A stretch of DNA of 64,000 bases, from positions 161,544 through 225,543 of the forward strand of contig NZ_VOBR01000015.1 of assembly GCF_007845675.1 (NCBI RefSeq). The letters are read 5' to 3'. Made by a program: the position numbers and the translations under genes. The stretch is from Lentzea tibetensis. GTDB taxonomy: Bacteria > Actinomycetota > Actinomycetes > Mycobacteriales > Pseudonocardiaceae. The notes below the pieces were generated by a model that was not told where the DNA came from, did not search any database, and saw only the letters and a program-made list of their open reading frames with translations. Below, piece after piece: positions 48,783 to 57,515 of this stretch (within the stretch, counting starts at the first letter, position 1; each line of letters begins with the position of its first letter).

Positions 48783-51377
48783 ATGGGCAGCTATGTGCTC
48801 GGTCTTCAGGAGATCGACCAGACGCAGGTCGCGGTCGTGGGTGGCAAGGGCGCGCACCTGGGGGAGCTTTCGCGGATCGACGGTGTCCGCGTGCCGGCCG
48901 GCTTTTGCGTGACGACGGACGCATTCCGGCGAATCGTGGAGGACGCGCCGTCAATCGACGATCGGCTGGATCGGCTGTCGCGCCTGAACCCGGACGACCG
49001 GGAGGCGATTCGCACGGGCAGCGCGGAGATCCGGCGGATCCTCGAAGGGATCGTCGTTCCCGACGACGTCGCGGCGGCGATCACGGGCGCACTCGCCGGG
49101 CTCGGCGAGCGAGCCGCCTGCGCCGTCCGATCGAGTGCGACGGCGGAGGACCTGCCGACGGCGTCGTTCGCGGGCCAGCAGGACACGTACCTGAACGTCG
49201 TCGGGCCGGCGGCGGTCCTCCAGCACGTCAGCCGGTGCTGGGCCTCGCTGTTCACCGAGCGGGCCGTGACCTACCGGCTGCGCAACGGCTTCGACCACCG
49301 CAAGGTCCACATGGCCGTGGTCGTGCAGCAGATGGTCTTCCCGCACGCGGCGGGCGTCCTGTTCACGGCCGACCTCGTCACGTCCAACCGGAAGCTCGCC
49401 TCCGTGGAGGCGAGCTTCGGTCTCGGCGAGGCCCTGGTGTCCGGCCTGGTGAACGCGGACGCCTACCAGGTGCGGAACGGCGAGATCGTCGCCAAGTCAG
49501 TCGCAACCAAGGAGCTCGCCATCCACGCCCTGCCGACCGGCGGGACGGAGGAGCAGGCGATCGATCCCGCGCGGCGGGAGGAACCGGCGCTGACGGATGC
49601 GCAGGTCGTGCGGCTCGTGGAGCTCGGCAGGCGGATCGAGGCGCACTTCGGCCGTCCCCAGGACATCGAATGGTGCCTGGTCGACGACGGTTTCCAGATC
49701 GTCCAGAGCAGGCCGATCACCACGCTGTTCCCGATCCCCGAGAGCGGCGACGAGGAGAACCACGTCTACGTCTCCGTCGGTCATCAGCAGATGATGACCG
49801 ACCCGATGAAGCCCCTGGGGCTCTCCCTGTGGCAGCTGACGACCTCCCGGCCCATGGCCGAGGCAGGCGGGCGCCTGTTCGTCGACGTCACCCGGATCCT
49901 GGCCTCGCCCGCGAGCCGCGACGGCCTCGTCGAGGTGCTGGGGAAGTCCGATCCGCTGATCAGGGACGCGCTGCGGGCCGTCCTCGACCGCGACGGCTTC
50001 ATCCCGTCGCTCCCGGACGAGGGTCCCGGCGAGTCGATTCCCGGTGTCGCGCCGGCCACGATCGAGACCGATCCGGACGTCGTCACCGAGCTGATCGGGC
50101 TCGGCGAGGCTTCCGTCGCCGCGTTGAAGCGCGACATCCGGGCGAAGTCCGGGTCGGGGCTGCTCGACTTCGTCCTGGCGGACCTGCAGGAGCTGCGCCG
50201 GATCCTGTTCGACCCGCGGAGCCATCAGGTGATCATGGCGGGGATGCAGACGACGTGGTGGCTCAACGAGAATCTGCAGGAGTGGCTGGGCGAGAAGAAC
50301 GCGGCCGACACGCTCTCGCAGTCCGTCGCCCACAACGTCACGTCGGAGATGGGGCTGGCCCTGCTCGACGTCGCGGACGTGATCCGCCCGCATTCGGAAG
50401 TCGTCGCGTTTCTGCAGGACGTCGCGGGCGAGGGCTTTCTGGACGAGCTGGCCGACCTCGAGGGCGGGCCGGAAGCACGAGACGCCATCCGGGCTTACCT
50501 CGACAGGTACGGCATGCGCTGCGTCGGCGAGATCGACATCACGAGGCCGCGGTGGAGCGAACGTCCCGCCACGCTCCTGCCGATGATCCTCACCAACATC
50601 AAGAACTTCGAGCCGGGCGCCGGCGCGCGCCGCTTCGAGCAGGGGCGGCAGGAGGCGTCGAACAAGGAAGAGGAGCTGCTGGAGCGCCTGCGAGCCCTGC
50701 CGGACGGGGAGCCGAAGGCCGAGGAGACCAAGCGGATGATCGATCGCCTCCGGACGTTCATCGGGTACCGGGAGTACCCGAAGTACGGCATGGTCAGTCG
50801 CTACTTCGTCTACAAGCAGGCCTTGCTGGAGGAGGCCGAGCGCCTGGTGGCGGCCGGTGTGCTTCGGGAGAAGGAGGACATCTTCTTCCTGAGGTTCCAG
50901 GAACTGCAGGACGTCGTACGCACGCGGCAGGTCGATGACGAGCTCATCCGTGGGCGCGCGGAAGCGTTCAGGTCGTATCAGGCGCTCACGCCACCCAGGG
51001 TGCTCACGTCGGATGGCGAGGCCGTCGCCGGCGCGTACCGGCGCGACGATCTGCCGCCCGGTGCGCTGGCCGGCCTGCCGGTGTCCGCCGGGACCGTCGA
51101 AGGGCGGGCCCGAGTCATCCTGGACGTGGCGCAGGCCGATCTCGAACCGGGCGACATCCTCGTCACGGCGCACACGGATCCCAGCTGGTCTCCCCTGTTC
51201 GTCGCGATCGCGGGCCTGGTGACGGAGGTCGGTGGCCTGATGACCCACGGCGCGGTGATCGCACGGGAGTACGGCCTGCCGGCGGTCGTCGGGGTGGAAC
51301 ACGCCACGCACCTGATCCGGGACGGGCAGCGGATCAGGGTGAACGGAACCGACGGCTACATCGAGATCCTCACCTAG
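48783..51377 (+). CDS. rph: Rifamycin-inactivating phosphotransferase
   Basis: 864 residues, matching the 860-870 of known Rph. The N-terminal ATP-grasp domain (about 1-315) has 'GGKGAHLGELSRIDGVRVPAGFCVTT' and 'AVRSSATAEDLPTASFAGQQDTYL'. The central rifamycin-binding region (about 325-750) includes 'GHQQMMTDPMKPLGLSLWQLTT' and several Met-rich segments. The C-terminal swivelling domain has catalytic His822 in 'GLMTHGAVIAREYGLPAVVGV'. The enzyme phosphorylates the C21 hydroxyl of rifampin using ATP. The RAE-like palindrome upstream and the full length separate it from ordinary PEP synthases. It is probably a monocistronic, inducible resistance gene. Confidence 0.93.
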   Translation: MGSYVLGLQEIDQTQVAVVGGKGAHLGELSRIDGVRVPAGFCVTTDAFRRIVEDAPSIDDRLDRLSRLNPDDREAIRTGSAEIRRILEGIVVPDDVAAAITGALAGLGERAACAVRSSATAEDLPTASFAGQQDTYLNVVGPAAVLQHVSRCWASLFTERAVTYRLRNGFDHRKVHMAVVVQQMVFPHAAGVLFTADLVTSNRKLASVEASFGLGEALVSGLVNADAYQVRNGEIVAKSVATKELAIHALPTGGTEEQAIDPARREEPALTDAQVVRLVELGRRIEAHFGRPQDIEWCLVDDGFQIVQSRPITTLFPIPESGDEENHVYVSVGHQQMMTDPMKPLGLSLWQLTTSRPMAEAGGRLFVDVTRILASPASRDGLVEVLGKSDPLIRDALRAVLDRDGFIPSLPDEGPGESIPGVAPATIETDPDVVTELIGLGEASVAALKRDIRAKSGSGLLDFVLADLQELRRILFDPRSHQVIMAGMQTTWWLNENLQEWLGEKNAADTLSQSVAHNVTSEMGLALLDVADVIRPHSEVVAFLQDVAGEGFLDELADLEGGPEARDAIRAYLDRYGMRCVGEIDITRPRWSERPATLLPMILTNIKNFEPGAGARRFEQGRQEASNKEEELLERLRALPDGEPKAEETKRMIDRLRTFIGYREYPKYGMVSRYFVYKQALLEEAERLVAAGVLREKEDIFFLRFQELQDVVRTRQVDDELIRGRAEAFRSYQALTPPRVLTSDGEAVAGAYRRDDLPPGALAGLPVSAGTVEGRARVILDVAQADLEPGDILVTAHTDPSWSPLFVAIAGLVTEVGGLMTHGAVIAREYGLPAVVGVEHATHLIRDGQRIRVNGTDGYIEILT

Positions 51378-51387
51378 ATACCTGGTG

Positions 51388-51438
51388 CCATGAGGGGAGC
51401 TTTCCCAGCGGTCTGCGCTGGGAAAGCTCCCCTCATGG
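51388..51438. terminator. Long perfect hairpin between convergent genes
   Basis: Two exactly complementary 23-nt arms (51388-51410 and 51416-51438; outer bases CCATGAGGGGAGC) surround the loop GTCTG. It fills the gap between the rph and PQQ-protein stops, so it can terminate both. The long stem and absence of a T-tract also suit a dispersed palindromic repeat. Confidence 0.75.
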
Positions 51439-51442
51439 TGTT

Positions 51443-52984
51443 CTAGAGGCCGTAGGCGAGCAGGACGTGCGGGTGCGGGCTGCCGTAGTCCGGGAAGTAG
51501 CCGGACTGGAGGTAGACCATGCCGCGGGAGATCACGGCGCCGCCGCCGGTGCCGGCGATGGAGCCGCCGCGGCCGGTGCGCCCGTCGACGCCGACGACGT
51601 CCTGGACGGTGTCGTGGGTCCACAGGATCTTGCCGGTGTGCGCGGAGTAGGCGCGGAACTTGCCGTCCACGCCGCCGAGGAACACCACACCTGGGGTGCT
51701 GCTGACCGGAACTCCGTGTGCGCGGGCGCATCCGGGCTTTCCGGCCGCCCCACCCGTGGTGCAGCCGTCCTCGGGTGCCGGGGTCTCCCAGAAGACCTTG
51801 CCGGTGAGCGGGTCGACGGCGAACAGCTTGCCGGGTTCGGCGTAGTAGGTGGCGATGTACAGCCGCTTGCCGTCGTAGCTGGAGCCCCACTGGATGCCGG
51901 AGATGCCGCCGCTGGGCAGCGGGACGCCGAGCTGGCGCCGCCACAGGACCTCGCCGGTGCGGGCGTCGAACACGTGGTAGACGCCGGACTTCTGGCCGAC
52001 GCCGACGAGCTTGCGGCCGCCCGCGGTGAACAGGTTGGGGGTGGCGCCGATGTCGTAGTCGAGGTTGGTGCCGTCCTTGAGCCCTGGGCAGTAGCCGTCG
52101 GGGTCGGGTTCGTTGCACGCGGTGCGCCAGGTGTCGGCCTTGGTCACCTGGTTGCGCCACTTCGGACGGCCGGTGCGGGTGTCGAGCGCGAGCAGCGAGT
52201 CGAAGTCGCCGCCGACGCCGGTGTAGTTCTGCCCGGTGCCGACGTAGAGGATGTCCTCACGCGGGTCGATGACCGGTGAGCTCCACACCCCGGCACCGGA
52301 CGGCTCGTAGCGCTTGACGCCGTTGGGCCAGGTGCCGACCTCCTTCGGTTCGGGCACCGTGTAGTACCGCCAGGCCTGGACGCCGGTGTCGGCGTCGATG
52401 GCGTCGAGGTGGCCGCGGAAGGTGCAGCACGGGTGGTCGCGCGGCAGGGTGTTCTCGCCGCTGGACACGCCCACGTAGACGCGGCCGTCGTGGACGATCG
52501 GCGAGCTGGTGACGATCGAGGCGTTGTTGTCGTCGATCCGGCGCTGCCACACCTGGCGGCCGGTGCGCTGGTCGAGCGCGAACAAGTACCCGCCGACGGT
52601 GCCGAAGTACACCTTGCCCCTGGCGACGGTGGGTCCGTCGGAGTTGGTGAGCCCGGCGGGGAGCGTGAAGGTCCACTTCTCGGCGCCGGTGCGGGCGTCG
52701 CGGGCGCGGAACTTCCCGTCGGGCCCGCCGAAGTAGATGGTGTCGCCGACGACCGCGGGCTGGCTGCGGACGGACGGGTTCGCGGAAGGTTCGTAGGTGA
52801 ACGCCCATTTGACCTTCAGGCCGCGGACGTTGTGCTGGTTGATCTTCCACTCGGCCGCGTTGTGGCGTGATCCGGCGAGGTCCTTCTGCCAGCCCGGCCA
52901 GTCGGCTGACTGGGTGGCGCTCGCGGGGACGGTGGTGACGAGGATCGTTGCTGCCGCGAGTAACGGCAGTGCTCGGGTGAACAT
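51443..52984 (-). CDS. Secreted PQQ-type beta-propeller protein
   Basis: 513 residues with a signal peptide ('MFTRALPLLAAATILVTTVPASA-TQ'). Several propeller blades of the PQQ/quinoprotein type follow, recognisable by 'DARTGAEKWTF', 'DQRTGRQVWQRRI', 'DTRTGRPKWRNQV', 'DARTGEVLWRRQ', 'DPLTGKVFWETP' and 'SAHTGKILWTHD'. Conserved Cys pairs ('DHPCCTF', 'TACNEPDPDGYCPG', 'DGCTTGG...PGCARAHG') resemble alcohol dehydrogenase-like polyvinyl alcohol dehydrogenases. The dehydrogenase role and PQQ use are inferred. Confidence 0.87.
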   Translation of the reverse strand: MFTRALPLLAAATILVTTVPASATQSADWPGWQKDLAGSRHNAAEWKINQHNVRGLKVKWAFTYEPSANPSVRSQPAVVGDTIYFGGPDGKFRARDARTGAEKWTFTLPAGLTNSDGPTVARGKVYFGTVGGYLFALDQRTGRQVWQRRIDDNNASIVTSSPIVHDGRVYVGVSSGENTLPRDHPCCTFRGHLDAIDADTGVQAWRYYTVPEPKEVGTWPNGVKRYEPSGAGVWSSPVIDPREDILYVGTGQNYTGVGGDFDSLLALDTRTGRPKWRNQVTKADTWRTACNEPDPDGYCPGLKDGTNLDYDIGATPNLFTAGGRKLVGVGQKSGVYHVFDARTGEVLWRRQLGVPLPSGGISGIQWGSSYDGKRLYIATYYAEPGKLFAVDPLTGKVFWETPAPEDGCTTGGAAGKPGCARAHGVPVSSTPGVVFLGGVDGKFRAYSAHTGKILWTHDTVQDVVGVDGRTGRGGSIAGTGGGAVISRGMVYLQSGYFPDYGSPHPHVLLAYGL

Positions 52985-53128
52985 CGGTGGTTTCCCCCTT
53001 TCCCGCCATTGACCCTGGCAGCGGGGCGGGGGCGCCCGCGATCCTCCAAAGCTCTGCTTCGCGGCGACCGAAGGTGGACTGTTCCCCAGCCGATCGGTTG
53101 ATGCGCACCGGCTAGTATTCCGGCCGCC

Positions 53129-53845
53129 ATGAGACCCCAGCCTCAATGGTCGGAGTTGGACGTCTATCCGTCCAACTCCGATCTCTATGCAGACCCCCGA
53201 CTGGTGGAGCGGGTGGACTACCGGCGCCGCTTCAAGCGCCACCGTCCCCGCACCTCCACCGTCGTGCTCGCACCACACGGCGGCGGCATCGAGTTCGGCA
53301 CGTCCGAGCTCTGCCTGGCCATCGCCGGGTACCACCCCGGCACGCGGGTGCCGATCGGCCAGGCCCACGACTACTGGATGTTCGAGGGCCTGCGGTCCTA
53401 CGCCAACGACGTGCTGCACGTGACGTCGTCGAACTGCGACGACCGGCTCGCGCTGCAACTGGTCCGCGGCGCCCGGTTCGCGCTCGGCCTGCACGGCTGC
53501 ACACCACTCGCTGCGGGCTTACCCGAGCAGGCGAAGGCGGTGCTCGTGGGCGGGCGGGACCGGGCGTTCCGCTCGATGCTGCTGATGAGGTTGCGGCGGG
53601 CGGGCTTCCAGGCGATCGACGCCGCGGACCACCCCGATCTGGGCGGCTACGACCGGACGAACATCGCGAACCGCACCGCGACGCGGCGTGGCGCGCAGCT
53701 GGAGCTGACGACGCCGCTGCGGACGGCGATGTTCACCGCTCACTCGCGTTCGGAGCGCAGGCACTCGACGAACGCCGTGTTCTGGGACTTCGTGGTCGCC
53801 GTGCGGACGGCGATCTCGGCGCGCGAGGCAGTGGCGAACTCGTAG
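53129..53845 (+). CDS. Poly-gamma-glutamate hydrolase family protein
   Basis: 238 residues. 'VLAPHGGGIEFGTSELCLAIAG' (about 47-68) contains the zinc-binding His and Glu of the phage PghP family, and 'FALGLHGC' gives another His. PghP relatives hydrolyse gamma-polyglutamate. There is no signal peptide, so the product may act inside the cell or by another export route. A hairpin follows the stop. Confidence 0.85.
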   Translation: MRPQPQWSELDVYPSNSDLYADPRLVERVDYRRRFKRHRPRTSTVVLAPHGGGIEFGTSELCLAIAGYHPGTRVPIGQAHDYWMFEGLRSYANDVLHVTSSNCDDRLALQLVRGARFALGLHGCTPLAAGLPEQAKAVLVGGRDRAFRSMLLMRLRRAGFQAIDAADHPDLGGYDRTNIANRTATRRGAQLELTTPLRTAMFTAHSRSERRHSTNAVFWDFVVAVRTAISAREAVANS

Positions 53846-53855
53846 GCGTTGCTTT

Positions 53856-53876
53856 GGCCACAAACGGGTTGTGGCC
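53856..53876 (+). terminator. Hairpin terminator after the PGA hydrolase
   Basis: GGCCACAA and TTGTGGCC pair perfectly around ACGGG, 10 nt past the stop at 53845. Confidence 0.65.
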
Positions 53877-53944
53877 TGGGGCAGGCCGCCGTTGACTGGG
53901 TTCACCGCCGCCGGGATCAGGTCAACCCACGGAGAACGCACACC

Positions 53945-54451
53945 ATGCGCATCACCCGTCTGATCGCGGCTCTATCCGCTGCCGCGATCACCTTCACCGC
54001 CGTCCCCGCCGCGCACGCCGAACCGGCTGTGAGCTGCACCGGAGGCGTGATCAAGTCACTGCTCTCCCCCGGACTGATCGTCGAGGAGCGGACGCAGCAG
54101 ATCAGCACCGACGGGTTCTCGTCGACGTGCCGCGGCTCGCGGCTCACCCGCGCGAACATCACGCTCAGCACCACCGGCAACGGCCGGTGCTCACCGCTCG
54201 GCGTGCCCGACGCCCAGGGCGCCGGGGTCGTGCGGTGGTCGGACGGCACGACGAGCAGGTTCGCCGCCACCTTCAGGTTGATGCTCACGGGCTCGCAGGC
54301 CACGGGGACGATCAGCGAGGGCCGGTTCGCGGGCCAGCGGCTGACCGTCGTGGGCGGCCAGGACGACGAGCCCGGTGAGGCCGTCACCGACTGCTACACC
54401 GGTTCGCTCAGCTACCTCAACGGCGACCTGGTGAGCATCACCGTCGGATAG
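53945..54451 (+). CDS. Small secreted protein, Cys-containing
   Basis: 168 residues with a signal peptide ('MRITRLIAALSAAAITFTAVPAAHA-EP'). The mature part is Ser/Thr/Gly-rich with four Cys ('VSCTGG', 'SSTCRGS', 'GRCSPLG', 'TDCYTG'), which could form two disulfides, and strand-like stretches ('GVVRWSDGTTSRFAATFRLML'). No family recognised; the pattern is common in secreted actinomycete proteins of unknown function. Confidence 0.75.
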   Translation: MRITRLIAALSAAAITFTAVPAAHAEPAVSCTGGVIKSLLSPGLIVEERTQQISTDGFSSTCRGSRLTRANITLSTTGNGRCSPLGVPDAQGAGVVRWSDGTTSRFAATFRLMLTGSQATGTISEGRFAGQRLTVVGGQDDEPGEAVTDCYTGSLSYLNGDLVSITVG

Positions 54452-54456
54452 CGCAA

Positions 54457-54492
54457 CGGGGCCTGCCGAACCCGGACGTTCGGCAGGCCCCG
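54457..54492. terminator. Bidirectional hairpin terminator
   Basis: CGGGGCCTGCCGAAC pairs with GTTCGGCAGGCCCCG (15 bp) around CCGGAC, between the convergent stops of the secreted protein and the acyl-CoA dehydrogenase. Confidence 0.8.
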
Positions 54493-54504
54493 CTCGGTTT
54501 GCGG

Positions 54505-55713
54505 CTACAGGTACTTCTTGAGCTCGCGCTTGGCGAGGGACATGCGGTGCACCTCGTCCGGGCCGTCGGCCAGGCGCAGGGTGCGGGTGTTGGCCCACAG
54601 GTCAGCCAGTGGGGTGTCCTGGCTGACGCCGGCGGCGCCGTGCGCCTGGATGGCCTTGTCGATGATCCACTCGGTCATCGCGGGCACGCTGATCTTGATG
54701 GACTGGATCTCGGTGTGGGCGCCCTTGTTGCCGACGGTGTCCATCAGCCACGCGGTCTTGAGCACGAGCAGGCGGGCCTGTTCGATGCGGACGCGGGACT
54801 CGGCGATCCACTCCTGCACGACGCCCTGCGCGGCGATGGGCTTGCCGAACGCGACGCGCTCGTTGGCGCGCTTGCACATGAGCTCGAGTGCGCGCTCGGC
54901 CATGCCGATGAGGCGCATGCAGTGGTGGATGCGGCCGGGGCCGAGGCGGGCCTGCGCGATGGCGAAGCCCTCGCCCTCACCGGCGATGAGGTTCTCCGCG
55001 GGGACGCGGACGTTCGTGAACTCGATCTCGGCGTGCCCGCCGTGCGCGCCGTCGGTGTAGCCGAAGACGTGCATGCCGCGCTTGATGGTGATGCCGGGGG
55101 TGTCGCGCGGGACGAGGATCTGCGACTGCTGGTGGTGCCGGTCGGCGCTGGGGTCGGTCTTGCCCATCACGATGAAGATCGCGCAGTTGGGCGCCATGGC
55201 GCCGGAGGACCACCACTTGCGGCCGTTGATGACGTACTCGTCGCCGTCGCGTTCGATGCGGGTGGAGATGTTCGTGGCGTCCGAGGAGGCGACGTCGGGC
55301 TCGGTCATGCAGAACGCCGAGCGGATCTCGCCGTCGAGCAGCGGCTGGAGCCACTGCTTCTTCTGCTGCTCGGTGCCGAACATCGTCAGCACCTCCATGT
55401 TGCCCGTGTCGGGCGCGGCGCAGTTGAGCGCCTCGGGGGCGAGGTGCGGGCTGCGGCCGGTGATCTCGGCGAGCGGCGCGTACTGCAGGTTCGTCAGACC
55501 GCCGCCGTGCTCGCCGGGGAGGAACAGGTTCCACAGGCCCTGCTTGCGGGCCTCGGCCTTGAGCACCTCGACGACCGGAGTGCGTGCCCACGGGTCGGTG
55601 GCCTCGGCGAGCTCGCGCTCGAGCGTGGCCTCCGCCGGGTACACGTGCTCGTCCATGAACCGCAGGAGCTTCTCCCGCAGTTCCTCGGTCTTGGCGTCGT
55701 ACGCGAAGTCCAT
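54505..55713 (-). CDS. Acyl-CoA dehydrogenase (ACAD10/11-like)
   Basis: 402 residues. It shows the ACAD pattern: helical N-terminal domain, beta domain with '[39 protein letters not shown]' (about 136-174), and C-terminal helices with '[43 protein letters not shown]'. FAD is the expected cofactor. It is the last gene of an operon with an APH-like kinase and an HAD hydrolase, 2 nt after the kinase stop. In that setting it resembles ACAD10/11 enzymes rather than ordinary beta-oxidation dehydrogenases. Confidence 0.92.
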   Translation of the reverse strand: MDFAYDAKTEELREKLLRFMDEHVYPAEATLERELAEATDPWARTPVVEVLKAEARKQGLWNLFLPGEHGGGLTNLQYAPLAEITGRSPHLAPEALNCAAPDTGNMEVLTMFGTEQQKKQWLQPLLDGEIRSAFCMTEPDVASSDATNISTRIERDGDEYVINGRKWWSSGAMAPNCAIFIVMGKTDPSADRHHQQSQILVPRDTPGITIKRGMHVFGYTDGAHGGHAEIEFTNVRVPAENLIAGEGEGFAIAQARLGPGRIHHCMRLIGMAERALELMCKRANERVAFGKPIAAQGVVQEWIAESRVRIEQARLLVLKTAWLMDTVGNKGAHTEIQSIKISVPAMTEWIIDKAIQAHGAAGVSQDTPLADLWANTRTLRLADGPDEVHRMSLAKRELKKYL

Positions 55714-55715
55714 CT

Positions 55716-56717
55716 CTACTGCTCCTTGGATGCGGCGAGGCCCTGCTGGACGAGCGGCAGGGTGAACTGTCCGAGCTTTTCGAAACCGGCGCCGACGGTC
55801 TTGCCGGTGGTGAAGCGGAAGTGGATCCCCTCGAGGATCACGGCGAGCTTGAAGTAGCCGAACGCGATGTACCAGCCGAGGTTCTTGACGTCGGTGCCGG
55901 TGCGGTCGGCGTAGCGGCGGACCAGGTCGTCGGCGGTGAGGAACCCCGGCAGCGACGGCACGGTGCCGGTGATGGGGTCGTCCTCGATGTTCAGCCCGGC
56001 CCAGTAGACGTAGATCAGGCCGACGTCGGTGAGCGGGTCACCGAGGGTGGACATCTCCCAGTCCAGCACGGCGCTGATGCCGAGCGGTTCCTCGGTGACC
56101 AGGCAGTTGTCGAGCCGGTAGTCGCCGTGGACGATCGTCGGCCTCGGTGAGTCCGGCACGGTGCCCGCGAGGCGTTCGCGCAGTTCCTCGATGCCGGGCA
56201 GGTCGCGGCTGCGGGAGTTGTCGAGCTGCTTGCCCCAGCGGGAGACCTGGCGGGTGAGGAACCCGTCCGGGCGGCCGAAGTCACCCAGTCCCACCTCGTT
56301 GGGGTCGACCTCGTGCAGGTCGGCGAGCACGTCGACGAGCTGGTGCGACAGGGTGGTCGCCTTCTCCGGGGTGATCCACCGCGCCTGGTCCTGCTCGCGG
56401 ATCGCGGTGCCGCGCACCTCTTCCATCAGGTAGAACGGCGCGCCGATCACCTCGGTGTCCTCGCACAGCAGCTCGGCGTGCGGGACGGGCACCTTGGTGG
56501 GGCCGAGCGCGGAGATGACCCGGTGCTCGCGGGACATGTCGTGCGCGGTGGCGAGCACGTGGCCCAGCGGCGGGCGGCGCAGCACCCAGCGGTTCGTGCC
56601 GTCGGTGACGCGGTAGGTCAGGTTCGACCGGCCGCCGGGGATGAGCTCGCCGGAGAGCTTCTCGACCTTCAGGTGCTCGGCGAGCTTGTCGAGGTCCAAG
56701 CCGGGAAGTTCGCTCAC
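55716..56717 (-). CDS. APH-family kinase (ACAD10/11 kinase-domain-like)
   Basis: 333 residues. '[30 protein letters not shown]' is the ATP-binding lobe, '[13 protein letters not shown]' the catalytic loop and '[24 protein letters not shown]' the metal-binding motif. It is closely similar in style to the APH domain of ACAD10 and ACAD11, reported to phosphorylate 4-hydroxyacyl-CoA before dehydrogenase-type elimination. The GTG start 56717 overlaps the HAD gene stop (GTGA). Confidence 0.9.
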   Translation of the reverse strand: MSELPGLDLDKLAEHLKVEKLSGELIPGGRSNLTYRVTDGTNRWVLRRPPLGHVLATAHDMSREHRVISALGPTKVPVPHAELLCEDTEVIGAPFYLMEEVRGTAIREQDQARWITPEKATTLSHQLVDVLADLHEVDPNEVGLGDFGRPDGFLTRQVSRWGKQLDNSRSRDLPGIEELRERLAGTVPDSPRPTIVHGDYRLDNCLVTEEPLGISAVLDWEMSTLGDPLTDVGLIYVYWAGLNIEDDPITGTVPSLPGFLTADDLVRRYADRTGTDVKNLGWYIAFGYFKLAVILEGIHFRFTTGKTVGAGFEKLGQFTLPLVQQGLAASKEQ

Positions 56718-57361
56718 AGGTTCACTCCGAGAGAGGACAGGGCGGCGCGGGTGCTCTCCGCGTCGGTGTGGCGGAAGGCGTGCATGCCGACCGCCTTGGC
56801 CGCTTCGACGTTGACGGGCATGTCGTCGAAGAAGACGGACCGTTCGGCCGGGAGGCCGATCTGGTCGACGGTGTGCCGGTAGATGGCCTCGTCGGGCTTG
56901 CGCATGCCGATGCGGCCGCTGATCACGACGGTGTCGAACAGCTCGACGAGCAGGTCGGCCGGGTAGCCCTCGCCCCAGCTGTTGGACAGCAGTGCGGTGT
57001 GCAGGCCGGCCGCGCGGGCCTTGCGGACGAGGCCGACCATCGCGGGGTCGGGCGTCGCGGAGCCGAACATGCGCTTGAGCAGGCCCTGCTCGACCACCGG
57101 GTCGCCCCCGGTGGTGATGAGCTCGGCGGCCAGCAGCCGCTCGAACCCGGCCACGGTCAGCTCGCCGGTCTCGAGCCGTGCGACCGGGTTGTCCGGTGCC
57201 GCGGTGCGGCCCATCCACTCGCGCATGACGCGGCCGTAGTTGTCCCGGTCTATCGCTTCGGTGTGCAGCCACTGGCCGACGAACTCGAGAACCGAGACGG
57301 TCATGACACCGCCCCAGTCGAAGACGAGTGCGTCAACGCGCTGCTCCTGGTCGTCACCCAC
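56714..57361 (-). CDS. HAD-IA family hydrolase (ACAD10 N-terminal-like)
   Basis: 215 residues. Motif I is 'ALVFDWGGVMT' (Asp nucleophile followed by Trp-Gly-Gly, as in the ACAD10/epoxide-hydrolase N-domain subfamily). Motif II is 'LLSNSWG', motif III Lys in 'GMRKPDEAIY', and motif IV 'VFFDDMPVNVEAAKAVGMHAF'. GTG 57361 is needed to include motif I; the ATG 57304 just inside would lose it. It is first in the HAD-kinase-dehydrogenase operon, behind a 16-bp palindrome. Confidence 0.9.
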   Translation of the reverse strand: MGDDQEQRVDALVFDWGGVMTVSVLEFVGQWLHTEAIDRDNYGRVMREWMGRTAAPDNPVARLETGELTVAGFERLLAAELITTGGDPVVEQGLLKRMFGSATPDPAMVGLVRKARAAGLHTALLSNSWGEGYPADLLVELFDTVVISGRIGMRKPDEAIYRHTVDQIGLPAERSVFFDDMPVNVEAAKAVGMHAFRHTDAESTRAALSSLGVNL

Positions 57362-57371
57362 GCAGCGAGGG

Positions 57372-57387
57372 TACCGACCGGTCGGTA
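57372..57387. promoter_or_regulatory. Perfect 16-bp palindrome, probable TetR-type operator
   Basis: TACCGACCGGTCGGTA is a perfect palindrome, 11-26 nt upstream of the HAD start. ACCGACCGGTCGGT-like sites are typical TetR-family operators in actinobacterial fatty-acid and acyl-CoA genes. The regulator is not identified in this window. Confidence 0.72.
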
Positions 57388-57515
57388 TGTCGGCAACAGT
57401 GCGGCCGTCACTCGTCCGGATGGAGGTCAACTTTGGTCGCGGGTGGAACCACTCTTTCGCAGGCCGAAAACCGCTGGCGCCCACCGCTACGGTCGGTGCC
57501 GAGAGGGGTTCACAC

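Noticed and set aside
48783-51377. PEP synthase as the identity of the 864-residue protein
   Set aside because: Domain order (ATP-grasp, central rifamycin-binding region, C-terminal His domain), length and the RAE-like element favour rifamycin phosphotransferase.
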